This document shows, piece by piece, positions 1-9,053 of a stretch of 64,000 bases of DNA (its first letter is position 1; every line of letters starts with the position of its first letter). The position numbers and the translations under genes were made by a program. The notes under the pieces were generated by a model. It saw only the letters and a program-made list of their open reading frames with translations. It had not been told where the DNA came from and did no database searches. The stretch comes from Strigamia acuminata (Eukaryota > Arthropoda > Chilopoda > Geophilomorpha > Linotaeniidae): positions 15,234,517 through 15,298,516 of the forward strand of contig OX442318.1 of NCBI GenBank assembly GCA_949358305.1. The letters run 5' to 3'.

Positions 1-1
1 T

Positions 2-1951
2 CCAGCACGAGCTGTATTTACTTGCGACAGCAAGTCCGACTGGACTGCACCCTACGAAACTGACGAGTTAAATTGTAATTTAGCTCGAGTACAAGTGTTG
101 ACTGACAACGCAACAGCCACACACACGCCAGATAATTGGGAAGAATTGCTGGTAAAGGATTGTGACTGTTCAGATGAGGAAAAAAGTAAATTACGCGAAG
201 TAATTGCTAGTGTTAAGAACGTCTTTAGAGATAAAGTCGGATGTACTAACATAATAAAGCATAAGATCACCTTTAAAAAGGATGTAACGTGGAAAAAACA
301 ACCATTTCGAATGTATAACCCTGCTAAAATAGCCATTATGACTAAATTAGTAGAAGAATTAGAAGCGGATAATTTGATCGAAAGAGCTACTGGACCTTAC
401 ATAAGTCATCCAGTGATCGTAGCCAAACCAAATGGTACTTATCGTTTATGTATCGATTATCGGTGGTTGAATGCAATCACCGAAATTAACGCCATACAAA
501 TGCCAAGTATTGATTTGTTACTCCACAATACAAATCAGGCAAAATATTTCACGTCTCTTGACCTTACCAAAGGTTATTATCAGGTCGAGATGGACGAGGA
601 AGATAGACAGAAAACAGCCTTTTATACTCCGAAAGGCAATTACCAATTTGTCCGCATGCCTTTTGGTCTTTGCAATGCGCCGTGTACATTTCAGTTCTTA
701 ATGGAACGAGTGATGGGCGAAGCATTATACAAACACGCGTTAGTCTATTTTGACGACGTGATAATCTTCTCCACCACTTGGGAGAAACATCTTGAACATA
801 TCAAAGATGTGTTGGAAAGACTAGATAAGGCCAACTTATCAGTAAATAAGGAAAAATCAAAATTTGGAAAAACTACACTCAAATTTTTGGGTCATTTGAT
901 AACTCCAACCGGATTAGCACCTGACCCAGACAAGATAGTATCCGTTAGGAAATATCCAACTCCTAAGAATTCCAAGGATATTCAACGATTTCATGGCTTG
1001 TCAAATTTCTTCCGGAAATTTATTCCCGAACATGCAAAAATTGCTAGGCCTCTAACTAGCATGATGCATGATAAAGCAGTGTTCGAATGGGGAGAAGAAC
1101 AAGAGAAAGCTTTTGAAACAATAAAAAATATTTTATGTGACGAAACACAGGTTTTGTTAATGCCAGATATGATGAAACCATTCGTAATCTTGACAGACGC
1201 ATCGCATGATGGACTTGGTAGTGTGTTATGCCAAGATGTAGAATTCTTCGATGAAGGAAAAAGAGAAATGATCATGACTCCTAGACCCGTAGCTTATGCT
1301 AGTCGAGTCTTACGAGGGGCAGAAGTACGCTACTCAACACCCGAACTCGAGTGTTTAGCAGTAGTATGGGCAGTCGACAAATTCCGACCGTATATCGAAT
1401 ATACGACTTTTACTTTGGAATCAGACGCCGAAGCATTAAAATGGCTGATGGGAACACCAGAACCATCGGGACGATTTGGTCGTTGGGCAATTAAACTTCA
1501 ATGTGGCGCCTTTAAGATTAAATATCGACGAGGTACCCAGAACCAAGTTGCCGACGCCTTCTCGAGAGCGCCTTTGGAGATCGAAGACATTCCAGAGAAT
1601 GATTATTGTGAGCCAATCGAGATTACTCAATTCTGGCCGGAATGGGACGGAAATCGAGAAATTATTCGAAGGAATAATAGAGAAGATTGCCAATTTCTCA
1701 CGAATGTGCAGCTTCATTTCGATTATTCCAAATTATTATACAATACTTTGGAAAAGGGGGAGAAGATGGATGAAGCTACAGAAGAAACACTATTTAGTGC
1801 TTTAACTGAAGTTTTAAAGGAAGTTCCACCGACTCGAGAAGAAATTATAAAAGCTCAACTAGCCGACAAAGAGTGTAGAATAATAATCGATCATCTGAAA
1901 CGAGATGAAATCGAACAAAGAAAGTTTAAAAAAAAACTAAAGAATGGATGA
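2..1951 (+). CDS. pol: Gypsy 1 pol, part 1: reverse transcriptase and RNase H (5' end outside window)
   Basis: The frame is open from base 2, so the methionine-like start at 95 is not a true start; the visible part begins in the protease-to-RT linker. The RT palm motif Y-F-D-D is at about 747-758, with the fingers motif L-C-I-D-Y-R near 446. RNase H follows with the T-D-A-S catalytic Asp at about 1193 and a later conserved D-A-F-S-R near 1553. The protein copies genomic RNA to cDNA in the virus-like particle. The frame ends at 1951, just after an A9 run (1928-1936); integrase continues in the -1 frame with a 4-nt overlap. The closest relative in the window is gypsy 2 pol. Most likely the A run suffered an indel, though slippage is conceivable. 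Confidence 0.85.
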   Translation, partial: PARAVFTCDSKSDWTAPYETDELNCNLARVQVLTDNATATHTPDNWEELLVKDCDCSDEEKSKLREVIASVKNVFRDKVGCTNIIKHKITFKKDVTWKKQPFRMYNPAKIAIMTKLVEELEADNLIERATGPYISHPVIVAKPNGTYRLCIDYRWLNAITEINAIQMPSIDLLLHNTNQAKYFTSLDLTKGYYQVEMDEEDRQKTAFYTPKGNYQFVRMPFGLCNAPCTFQFLMERVMGEALYKHALVYFDDVIIFSTTWEKHLEHIKDVLERLDKANLSVNKEKSKFGKTTLKFLGHLITPTGLAPDPDKIVSVRKYPTPKNSKDIQRFHGLSNFFRKFIPEHAKIARPLTSMMHDKAVFEWGEEQEKAFETIKNILCDETQVLLMPDMMKPFVILTDASHDGLGSVLCQDVEFFDEGKREMIMTPRPVAYASRVLRGAEVRYSTPELECLAVVWAVDKFRPYIEYTTFTLESDAEALKWLMGTPEPSGRFGRWAIKLQCGAFKIKYRRGTQNQVADAFSRAPLEIEDIPENDYCEPIEITQFWPEWDGNREIIRRNNREDCQFLTNVQLHFDYSKLLYNTLEKGEKMDEATEETLFSALTEVLKEVPPTREEIIKAQLADKECRIIIDHLKRDEIEQRKFKKKLKNG

Positions 1952-3495
1952 AAGCAGTCCAAGGTTACCAATTAGATTTTCAAGAAGAAAATGGTAATGA
2001 AATGCTGATTTATTTCAAACCAACGTTTGAAGAGGAATTGAATGACTCTGGAAACGGATTTAAAGCTGTCATTCCACCGTCATTAGTACGAAGAGTACTG
2101 TTTGCCTGTCACGGACATCCATTAAGTGGACATGCAGGGATGAGTAAGACGCTCGAACGAGCAAAACTTATATATTACTGGCCGAAGATGAATAAAGATA
2201 CTCGCAATTACGTCCGAAGTTGTATTCATTGCCAGCAATACAAGCCCTGTCAACATAAAAAGCATAGAGCGAGTTACACTCCTCATAACATGTCTTACCC
2301 GTGGGAAGTAATCTGCATTGATTTAATGGGTCCCAAACCGACAGGAAGAAGCCAATACAGATTTGTATTAGTAATTATAGATCAATGTACTAAATGGGTA
2401 GAATTATTCCCTTTAAGTAAGGCATCTAGTGAATCTATTGTGAATAGGTTAGGAGAAGTGATTCATAGATGGGGATACCCAAAGAAAATTGTTAGTGATA
2501 ACGGGAGCCAATTCATATCCACGATTTATGAAGAGTTTTGTAAAAAACACAACATCAGAATGGCTCATGTGAGTCCATATCACGCTCAGGCCAATCCTAC
2601 GGAAAGGGCCAATAGAGACATCAAAATAATGCTGGCTCTTTATTCAGACATTCACTCCCATTGGCCGAGATTCTTAAACGAATTTGCATTTGCCTCGAGA
2701 ACGGCTAAATCAGAAGCTACAGGCGCAACGCCATTCTTATTGAACACAGGAAGAAATGTACCTCTTCCCTTTGATCCTCGGATCATTCAACATGCAAATG
2801 CATTTGACAAGAATAACCCGGAAGAATACGTATATAATTTACTTGGAATTTTACGTCGAGCACATCAAGAGATGCATTTGCGTATTCAAGCAAATTATGA
2901 GAGACACGACAAGATTCACAGAAATAAATTTCACATTTGTGAATATACTGTCGGTGATTTGGTATGGAAAGCCACTCACATCCTTTCAAATAAAGAGAAA
3001 GGAATTACTAAAGGTTTCGCCGAGAAACGAGATGGACCGTGGGAAATTACGGAAGTTTTACCTGGAGGTGCTTATAAGTTGAGAAAATTAGTTGATGGAT
3101 CAATAGAACCATCCATAAATACTGATGATCTCTCACCTTATATCCCATCTTACCCGATTGAGACTTGGACACTCGACCAAAAGAGTGGAAGAGTAGAGAA
3201 TCACCCAAACCCTGATTGGATGAACGAAAGTTCAACCGTAAATAATTCAAGTGAATTAAATAATCAAGAATTAGGAAATAATTCTGCTAATATGGAATTA
3301 GATCCCGAAGAAGTTACAACACCCGCTTCAAAAGAAAGCGACATCGTAGTTAATAATCCAAAACATGATTATAACCTTAGGAAAAGGAAAAGAAGTTGTG
3401 AACTTTCACAACTGCAACCTCGTACGAAGCGAATTTCTACGACAGATCAAGAATGCACAACAGATTTTATACATCTGATTCAAGATCGCCGCTAG
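1948..3495 (+). CDS. pol: Gypsy 1 pol, part 2: integrase
   Basis: This is the integrase half of the same polyprotein, shifted -1 relative to the RT frame. It has the N-terminal H-H-C-C zinc finger (His residues near 2113-2130, Cys pair near 2221-2235), a D-D-E catalytic core (Asp in I-D-L-M-G-P near 2317, Asp in S-D-N-G near 2494, Glu in P-T-E-R near 2600), and a C-terminal module with G-P-W-E near 3037 that corresponds to the GPY/F module of gypsy integrases. The final 100 residues are polar and include an N-L-R-K-R-K-R basic patch. The apparent start at 1948 is only the first methionine after the frame change, so I treat it as part of pol and not as a separate gene. Confidence 0.85.
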   Translation: MKAVQGYQLDFQEENGNEMLIYFKPTFEEELNDSGNGFKAVIPPSLVRRVLFACHGHPLSGHAGMSKTLERAKLIYYWPKMNKDTRNYVRSCIHCQQYKPCQHKKHRASYTPHNMSYPWEVICIDLMGPKPTGRSQYRFVLVIIDQCTKWVELFPLSKASSESIVNRLGEVIHRWGYPKKIVSDNGSQFISTIYEEFCKKHNIRMAHVSPYHAQANPTERANRDIKIMLALYSDIHSHWPRFLNEFAFASRTAKSEATGATPFLLNTGRNVPLPFDPRIIQHANAFDKNNPEEYVYNLLGILRRAHQEMHLRIQANYERHDKIHRNKFHICEYTVGDLVWKATHILSNKEKGITKGFAEKRDGPWEITEVLPGGAYKLRKLVDGSIEPSINTDDLSPYIPSYPIETWTLDQKSGRVENHPNPDWMNESSTVNNSSELNNQELGNNSANMELDPEEVTTPASKESDIVVNNPKHDYNLRKRKRSCELSQLQPRTKRISTTDQECTTDFIHLIQDRR

Positions 3496-4021
3496 TGATA
3501 GCGTATTTTTTTTAAATAAAAATTTAAAAAAGATAAAAAATCGGGTCACTTTTTGACCCACAAATTAGTTATGGTTAAATCATAACCTATAGGAGGGTAT
3601 AGTGAAAATACCCCGGGTAGAGAGTAGAGGACTTGTTCTCTCACTAACTTCACACACATGTGCGAGTCAACTTTGACACCTGCGTCGATAGAAAAGTTCG
3701 TCGCGATTTCTTTCAAGAAAACTTCAAGATTCGTGGTAAGACTCATGTATTACCAATAAACTCGGAAATTATGTGTCGGGACTTAATGTTATAATCCTTT
3801 CATGATACAAAAGGACAAGAGAAAACTTCGGTGATTAATTTCGTCTGAAAGAGACGAACACGTGACCTCGGCGTGAAGAAGAAAATTTCTCCTTCGAGAA
3901 AATTCGAAATTGGTAGTCACAGTATCTCCAAGATACATCAGGTCCGAAAATAGCATTTATGCTAATTAGGAGAATAACGAAAATTCTATAAAATTTTATA
4001 TAATTGTGTTATTAAGGGGGA
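3496..4021 (+). other. Gypsy 1 3' non-coding region and polypurine tract
   Basis: No ORF or known motif between the pol stop and the LTR. The polypurine tract AAGGGGGA at 4014-4021 would prime plus-strand DNA synthesis and directly precedes the LTR. Unlike gypsy 2, there is no room for a third ORF here. Confidence 0.7.
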
Positions 4022-5948
4022 TGTGTGACGGTTTACAATGGCTATAAATGCCTATTTTCTTAGAAAGAAGCGCTGTCGCGCCATTATCATGATATCTCGA
4101 AGATATTCTGTGTAAAACTGGTATAATTCCTAAATAAAGATATTTGGGATGTTTCAAATACAAAGATGTTCGTTTATTATTAATGAACACTCATTTCTAC
4201 ATGATATAGATATATCACGGCCGAATTACGAAGAGTCGTCTGCTAAAACCCGCATTTGTCAATGCTCCATATTGCCACTAGATGGCGCGATCGCAATTAG
4301 CGGTAAATTCGAATACGAACTTGAAAACCTCATGATTAAATATAAACGTATATTTAATCAAGTGAATAAATTGTGTTAAATATTAATATAAATATATATT
4401 AAATATCTGACATTGTTAAATACAATGTAACTTCCATTTCTGCGGGACAGAATGTTTAGCGATCAATCGGTCAACCGATCAATCTGATTGGTGGAACCCA
4501 TTTCCGGTCCTGGGTATCCAGTTCCGGTTGTTACAAGGATTAGCATAATTTGCATAAATGCTCCTCCGTATCCACTTCCGGTGATACGGGATTGGAGGAA
4601 TTCATGGAACCAATGTTCCAATTGGATAGTTGGATTAATCCTTAATCCAGTCAGGTTATATAAACCCAAACAACCAGCCATTCAGCAGCTCTGTTTGATT
4701 ATTTCTGTTTGGTATTGTTACTTAAGAAATATGATTCGTTGTTCACGTGGAAGACCGTTTAGTTCTTTGGTTCTTTGTTGATTCGTTCGCAAAGAACCGC
4801 GGCATGATTCTACCGAATCATGCAACCACCGGCAATTGAAGCCGACGTATTGGATTGTTATGTTGCATACATGTTTCAATTTACGGTCTCGCCGAGGAGA
4901 ACTTGCCTTCTGTGCATTTCAGTATCCTCCGGGCAGGACTGAGTGGTCATTTTCGGTATGAACGCATTCCGTAACCGTGAGTAAGCACCGGAACTGTTGA
5001 GAGTTGGTTCCTTCACCTGATGGTGCCAAAGCAGTCTGTTTTACAGTAACCACGAGTAGCACCAAGTGTTTGGCAAGCTGATTCTCATGGTATTCGGTGC
5101 CAAAGTAGTCGGTTTGTTATTAGTACCGCGAAGGGCTAAACTGCTGTGCGGAGCCGCAAGCTATCGACTCCTGTGTACGTGATACCGTCAATCGCTAGAC
5201 GAACGACCGTGTTGCGACGCAGGGGACGCTTGATACCGTTCTGCATGGCAAGGCGTATTCTCTATCGACGGCAATTGTGTGTTGCGACGGGAAGCCTAAT
5301 CTTCATTTTATTTATAACAGCTAAATATTAACTTGGCGACAAGTTGATTAACCAAGTCAGAAGACTTAATTACGATCACGATTACATCAAAGACGCAAAT
5401 GTAACCGATAAGTTGACGACAACTTATCCACAAAATATCTAAATAAGAATTCACAACGATATGAATTAAATATAATTCATAAGCGGAATATTGATAAGTA
5501 AATGAATACATTTACTTACACCAATATCCTCCCAAAGTTGTGGCGGTGCAGACAAAGTCAGCCGCAATGCTCAGATCATTCGATTTATCGACGTGCGATA
5601 ATATTACACAGCGAACCAAGGAACCAGCGAAGCCGTATCGGACTCCAGGACACAGCCATCCGGCTTAGATGACATCTATAATCAGGTCGAGCGATGGGGA
5701 AACCGCTCCCATCTCCCAGACCCGTAATGATATTATTTTAGGGCCAGTTGGCCAATTCTTTGTATAGTTTAATAGTTGATTTAACTTGCCAAATGTCGGC
5801 ATTAGTCCTATGTATAATTTAGCTCATTTCATATTGTTTGCCAACAATAAACTGTCTTGTATTTATCTCGTATTGTATTCACTGTTTATTTATTGCGATC
5901 TCTTCCCGGTACCATTGTTAAATGGGAGTTGTGGTCGTCACCGTCACA
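4022..5948 (+). repeat. Gypsy 1 3' LTR (about 1.93 kb)
   Basis: The start follows the polypurine tract; the end abuts copia 1 coding sequence. TGTGACGG at 4024-4031 is the exact inverse of CCGTCACA at 5941-5948, the terminal inverted repeat expected of an LTR. By analogy with gypsy 2 the LTR begins two bases earlier (TGTGTGACGG). A poly(A) signal AATAAA lies near 5845, about 100 bp before the end, as in gypsy 2. A perfect 9-bp hairpin (GCATGATTC, loop TACC) lies near 4803-4824, and a degenerate duplicated motif (GGTGCCAAAG) lies near 5022 and 5096. Only one copy is visible, so identity with its partner cannot be judged. Confidence 0.75.
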
Positions 5949-8372
5949 ACGGCTCCTGGCAGGGACAAATTGGATCCACGAGCTTGGGAGGGCTATTTGG
6001 TTGGATACGCCACGACAACGCGAGGTTATCGCGTCTGGAATCCAACAGATAACAAGGTTATCGAGTCCATTCACGTCAAAATAGATGAACGGCAGTCCTA
6101 TAAACGCTCAAATCATTATCGAGGTCCACAGGAACCGTGGACAGGACCAGATTTGGACCAAACGCATCAAGCGTCGCAAATTTATGAACCATTGCGCATT
6201 TCACAACCGCAAGTGAGATTTGACGACGAGTTGGAATATACCGATTGGCCCAAATTTCCGGATTCGGAAGATGAATGCGATACAGACTATGACTCTGACG
6301 ATTCAGCTCCGCCAGGCGCTCAAGCCCGGACACCACCAGGGTCTCCAATTAGGATTCCAACACCTGTCCTATCTCCAATAATTTCTCCAATGACATCTCG
6401 AGCGCCAAGCCCACTTATCACACCAGGTACTACACCAACTCACACACCGCCAGGAACACCACCAGGTTCGCCACCAAGTTTTGTGAACGCTCGTCGAGGT
6501 TCTCGTGGCAATGCGCCACAAGCCCATCCAGCACACCATGGTCCACCTCCAACTGGAGCTGCAACTGCATATAAGTGGCGTTATGTTGGAGGCGATTCCG
6601 AGTGTAGGCGCTGGAAAAGAGAGGAACATTTGCGCAAAGTGCAGGAACCTGGCAAATTAAAAACAGATGTCTATTATTTCCCAGAACCAGGACTCCGATT
6701 ACGTTCTAGAGGTGACGTTGAAGAATTCTGTCACATGAACAATATTCCTTATGATCCTGAACTATTTTATTTTGGCAATATGGAATATGAATTGGAGGAT
6801 CTTCCGCAACCACTTCCCAGAGTACACCTTTGTCGTCGTGATCCCACTAGTTATGCAGAGGCTGTAAGATTTCCGGATGCGACCAAATGGCAGGAAGCCA
6901 TTAATGAAGAGTTAGACACTTTTGCAGAAAGAGGCGTCTATGAAGAGGTCCCTAAACCGGAAAATACAACCATATTAGGGTGCAAGTGGCTCTTCAAACT
7001 GAAGGAAGATGCTCTAGGCAAACCAGCCAGATATCGCGCCAGATTAGTGGCACAGGGCTTTCGCCAAACTTTAGGTGTAGACTACGATGAAGTCTTTAGC
7101 CCTGTTGTCAACTTTGTTCTCATACGCCTATTTTTCTGCCTATTAGTAGTCCTCAAAGGGTGGAAGGACGCGCATTTAGATGTGAAGTGCGCGTACCTAT
7201 ACGGCGATCTTGCGCACAAAGTATATATGCGCATTCCAGCTGGCGCAACATGTTCAAATCCAAATCATGTATGGCTCCTGATAAAGTCGCTCTATGGTCT
7301 CCACCAGTCCGGGCGCCAATGGTTTGAGAAATTAGATCAAACATTGCGCGATTTAGGATTTCACAGATTACCAGGATGCAACTGTGTATACATATACGGA
7401 ACTTCCGCCGTGATGTTAATATACGTCGATGATATAGTTCTATTTTACGCGACGGATAACGTCCTTACACAATTAATTGCTCTTATCAGCACCAAATTCG
7501 ATGTTGTGAATTTAGGACCAATTACGAAACTCTTAGGTGTAGAGTTCATTCGTACTCCCAAGGGAATCTTCATCATCCAACGTGCATATATACAGAAGAT
7601 TCTCAAGAAATTTGAAATTATCGCCGATAAACTTATCAAGGTCCCAGTAACACCAGGAACGACGCTCGTCAAAGGGTCGAAAGAGGACTTGCCAGAATTT
7701 CCTTATCGTTCGTTAATTGGCTCTCTTCTCTTCCTCGCATCGAGGACACGACCTGATATATTATTCTCAGTGATAATGTTGTCACAATTTAACAATTGCT
7801 ATAACCACACGCACATCAAGGCACTCATGCAGGTTGTGCGCTACGTAGGCAATACTTTGGATTATGCAATTGAACTGTCAAATTGTTCCAATGGACAACT
7901 ATGGGGATATACTGACGCGTCCTGGGCCACCGAAATCAGCACTTCTTTGAGTTTCGGCGGGTATATAGCTTATATTGGAAACGTCCCCATCGGATGGAGT
8001 TGTCGTAAACAAACCAACGTGGCATGCTCAACGATGGAGGCGGAATTTGTCGCACTCGTTGAGTGCGTCCGTGAACTTTATTGGCTGGATTACGTCTACA
8101 GTTCCGTCCCGATGCTGAATAGATCTTCACCACCTTTAGTGTTCTCCGATGCGCTTTCTTCCATCCAATTCACATCAAATGACGTGGAGAACAGTAAAAC
8201 GAAACATATCCGAGTGAAATTTCATTGGATTCGGGAATGGTACACAGCAGGTGCATTCCAATTGCGCAAAGTCCCCGGATCAATGAACGTGGCAGACATT
8301 TTTACCAAATGGTTGAGATCATCTCAACTGCGTCTCCTGATTTCCCGGATTTTCAATTTCAACCTATCGTGA
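5949..8372 (+). CDS. pol: Copia 1 polyprotein, C-terminal part: MBD-like linker, RT, RNase H
   Basis: The frame continues from the copia integrase C-terminus (A-P-G-R, R-A-W-E-G-Y-L-V-G-Y near 5953-6010). The ORF's upstream 'start' at 5922 reads from the gypsy 1 LTR and is an artefact. After an acidic and proline-rich linker (about 6230-6560) comes a segment at about 6574-6780 with W-K-R-E-E, D-V-Y-Y-F and R-L-R-S-R that looks like a methyl-CpG-binding domain. RT has the copia-type Y-V-D-D near 7423 and the entry motif C-K-W-L-F-K-L-K. RNase H has T-D-A-S-W near 7912 and M-E-A-E-F near 8036. The ORF ends normally and has no internal stop. It is part of the same family as copia 2-4. Confidence 0.88.
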   Translation, partial: TAPGRDKLDPRAWEGYLVGYATTTRGYRVWNPTDNKVIESIHVKIDERQSYKRSNHYRGPQEPWTGPDLDQTHQASQIYEPLRISQPQVRFDDELEYTDWPKFPDSEDECDTDYDSDDSAPPGAQARTPPGSPIRIPTPVLSPIISPMTSRAPSPLITPGTTPTHTPPGTPPGSPPSFVNARRGSRGNAPQAHPAHHGPPPTGAATAYKWRYVGGDSECRRWKREEHLRKVQEPGKLKTDVYYFPEPGLRLRSRGDVEEFCHMNNIPYDPELFYFGNMEYELEDLPQPLPRVHLCRRDPTSYAEAVRFPDATKWQEAINEELDTFAERGVYEEVPKPENTTILGCKWLFKLKEDALGKPARYRARLVAQGFRQTLGVDYDEVFSPVVNFVLIRLFFCLLVVLKGWKDAHLDVKCAYLYGDLAHKVYMRIPAGATCSNPNHVWLLIKSLYGLHQSGRQWFEKLDQTLRDLGFHRLPGCNCVYIYGTSAVMLIYVDDIVLFYATDNVLTQLIALISTKFDVVNLGPITKLLGVEFIRTPKGIFIIQRAYIQKILKKFEIIADKLIKVPVTPGTTLVKGSKEDLPEFPYRSLIGSLLFLASRTRPDILFSVIMLSQFNNCYNHTHIKALMQVVRYVGNTLDYAIELSNCSNGQLWGYTDASWATEISTSLSFGGYIAYIGNVPIGWSCRKQTNVACSTMEAEFVALVECVRELYWLDYVYSSVPMLNRSSPPLVFSDALSSIQFTSNDVENSKTKHIRVKFHWIREWYTAGAFQLRKVPGSMNVADIFTKWLRSSQLRLLISRIFNFNLS

Positions 8373-8580
8373 CATTCTTAATTTAGTTTTACCCGAATTT
8401 TGAGGATCATCGAGTTCCAGTGGGAATTTTCGAGCTTCCGTAGTGATTAATATAACAGTACCCGGCTCGATGTTCCGAATTATTATTTCCATTATTATTA
8501 TTCTATGTAAAGTTACATTTAAAGTTTTTCCCTTAACTTATTCTTTATTTTTGCGGCTATTTGCCATCGAAGGGGGAAAT
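8373..8580 (+). other. Copia 1 3' non-coding region with polypurine tract
   Basis: Partly conserved with the corresponding stretches of copia 3 (22869-23079) and copia 4 (42828-43049), including a block around the words ATCGAG and CCCGGCTCGATG. The polypurine tract GAAGGGGGA (8569-8577) precedes the LTR. Confidence 0.7.
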
Positions 8581-9053
8581 TGTTGTTTATCGATGCCAAA
8601 CAGTCCTCCGTACTTGTTTTGCGCATTTCTTAATGTATTACTGCATTATGCAGCCTAGTGTATTTATTTAGACTTCTTTTCATTATTTAACATTGGGCAT
8701 AATGCTGCCTCTATACTGTTTACTTTTGTATTACTTATTATTAACACCAGATGGTGTGCATGTATGTTTTTTTCACAATCACAATGGCCGCTTGCATGCC
8801 AGCAAGCACTCATGCATTTTCTCCATCTAAATGGACCAAATTATGTAAGCATTTTCGTTTTTATTAAACATTTAGTTTATTTTACATTGTGTTTGTCACT
8901 CATGAGCTCTTTAGAGTGCAGTGACTTTATTTTCCACCATTTTCAAGCGCTGGAGGTGCGCGCACGTCATTGCGCTCATATTAGCCGTGTTTCGGCATTT
9001 AAACTCGCTTCCACACACAGTATTTTATACTGTGAGCGCACTCCTCTGCTACA
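8581..9053 (+). repeat. Copia 1 3' LTR (473 bp)
   Basis: Starts TGTTG directly after the polypurine tract and ends CTGCTACA against copia 2 coding sequence. The sequence has diverged strongly from the copia 3 and copia 4 LTRs except at the ends. A GCTTGC/GCAAGC hairpin next to an ATGGCCGC word (near 8783-8808) occupies the place of the hairpin plus AAGATGGCG motif of the other copia LTRs. Confidence 0.8.

Larger units (their letters stand above)
1..5948 (+). mobile_element. Gypsy 1: Ty3/gypsy LTR retrotransposon, 3' part (5' part left of window)
   Basis: Visible are the end of pol (reverse transcriptase, RNase H, integrase), a 0.5 kb 3' non-coding stretch, a polypurine tract and a long 3' LTR ending exactly where copia 1 coding sequence begins (5949). 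The reading frame is open to the left edge, so the 5' LTR, gag and protease lie outside. The pol protein resembles that of gypsy 2 (13209-20386), so both belong to one lineage, but gypsy 1 has no third ORF. It is inserted in the same orientation inside the integrase-to-RT linker of copia 1; the target duplication should start at 5949 (ACGG or similar) and its partner is outside the window. Confidence 0.85.
5949..9053 (+). mobile_element. Copia 1: Ty1/copia retrotransposon, 3' part
   Basis: Visible are the end of the integrase region, the MBD-like linker, RT, RNase H, a short 3' non-coding stretch, the polypurine tract and the 3' LTR. The 5' part should lie beyond gypsy 1, left of the window. 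The right end (CTCCTCTGCTACA at 9041-9053) matches the LTR end of copia 3 and copia 4, and copia 2 coding sequence begins at once. Copia 1 therefore sits inside copia 2, in the opposite orientation; the right target duplication would be AGATT (9054-9058). Confidence 0.85.

Noticed and set aside
5922-5948. ATG start of the plus-strand ORF at 5922
   Set aside because: These codons lie in the gypsy 1 LTR; the copia 1 frame merely happens to be open across the junction.
5342-5948. Gypsy 1 LTR ending at 5341 (TGGCGACA) with 600 bp of unrelated DNA
   Set aside because: The end at 5948 forms an exact terminal inverted repeat with the LTR start and abuts copia 1 codons with the poly(A) spacing seen in gypsy 2.
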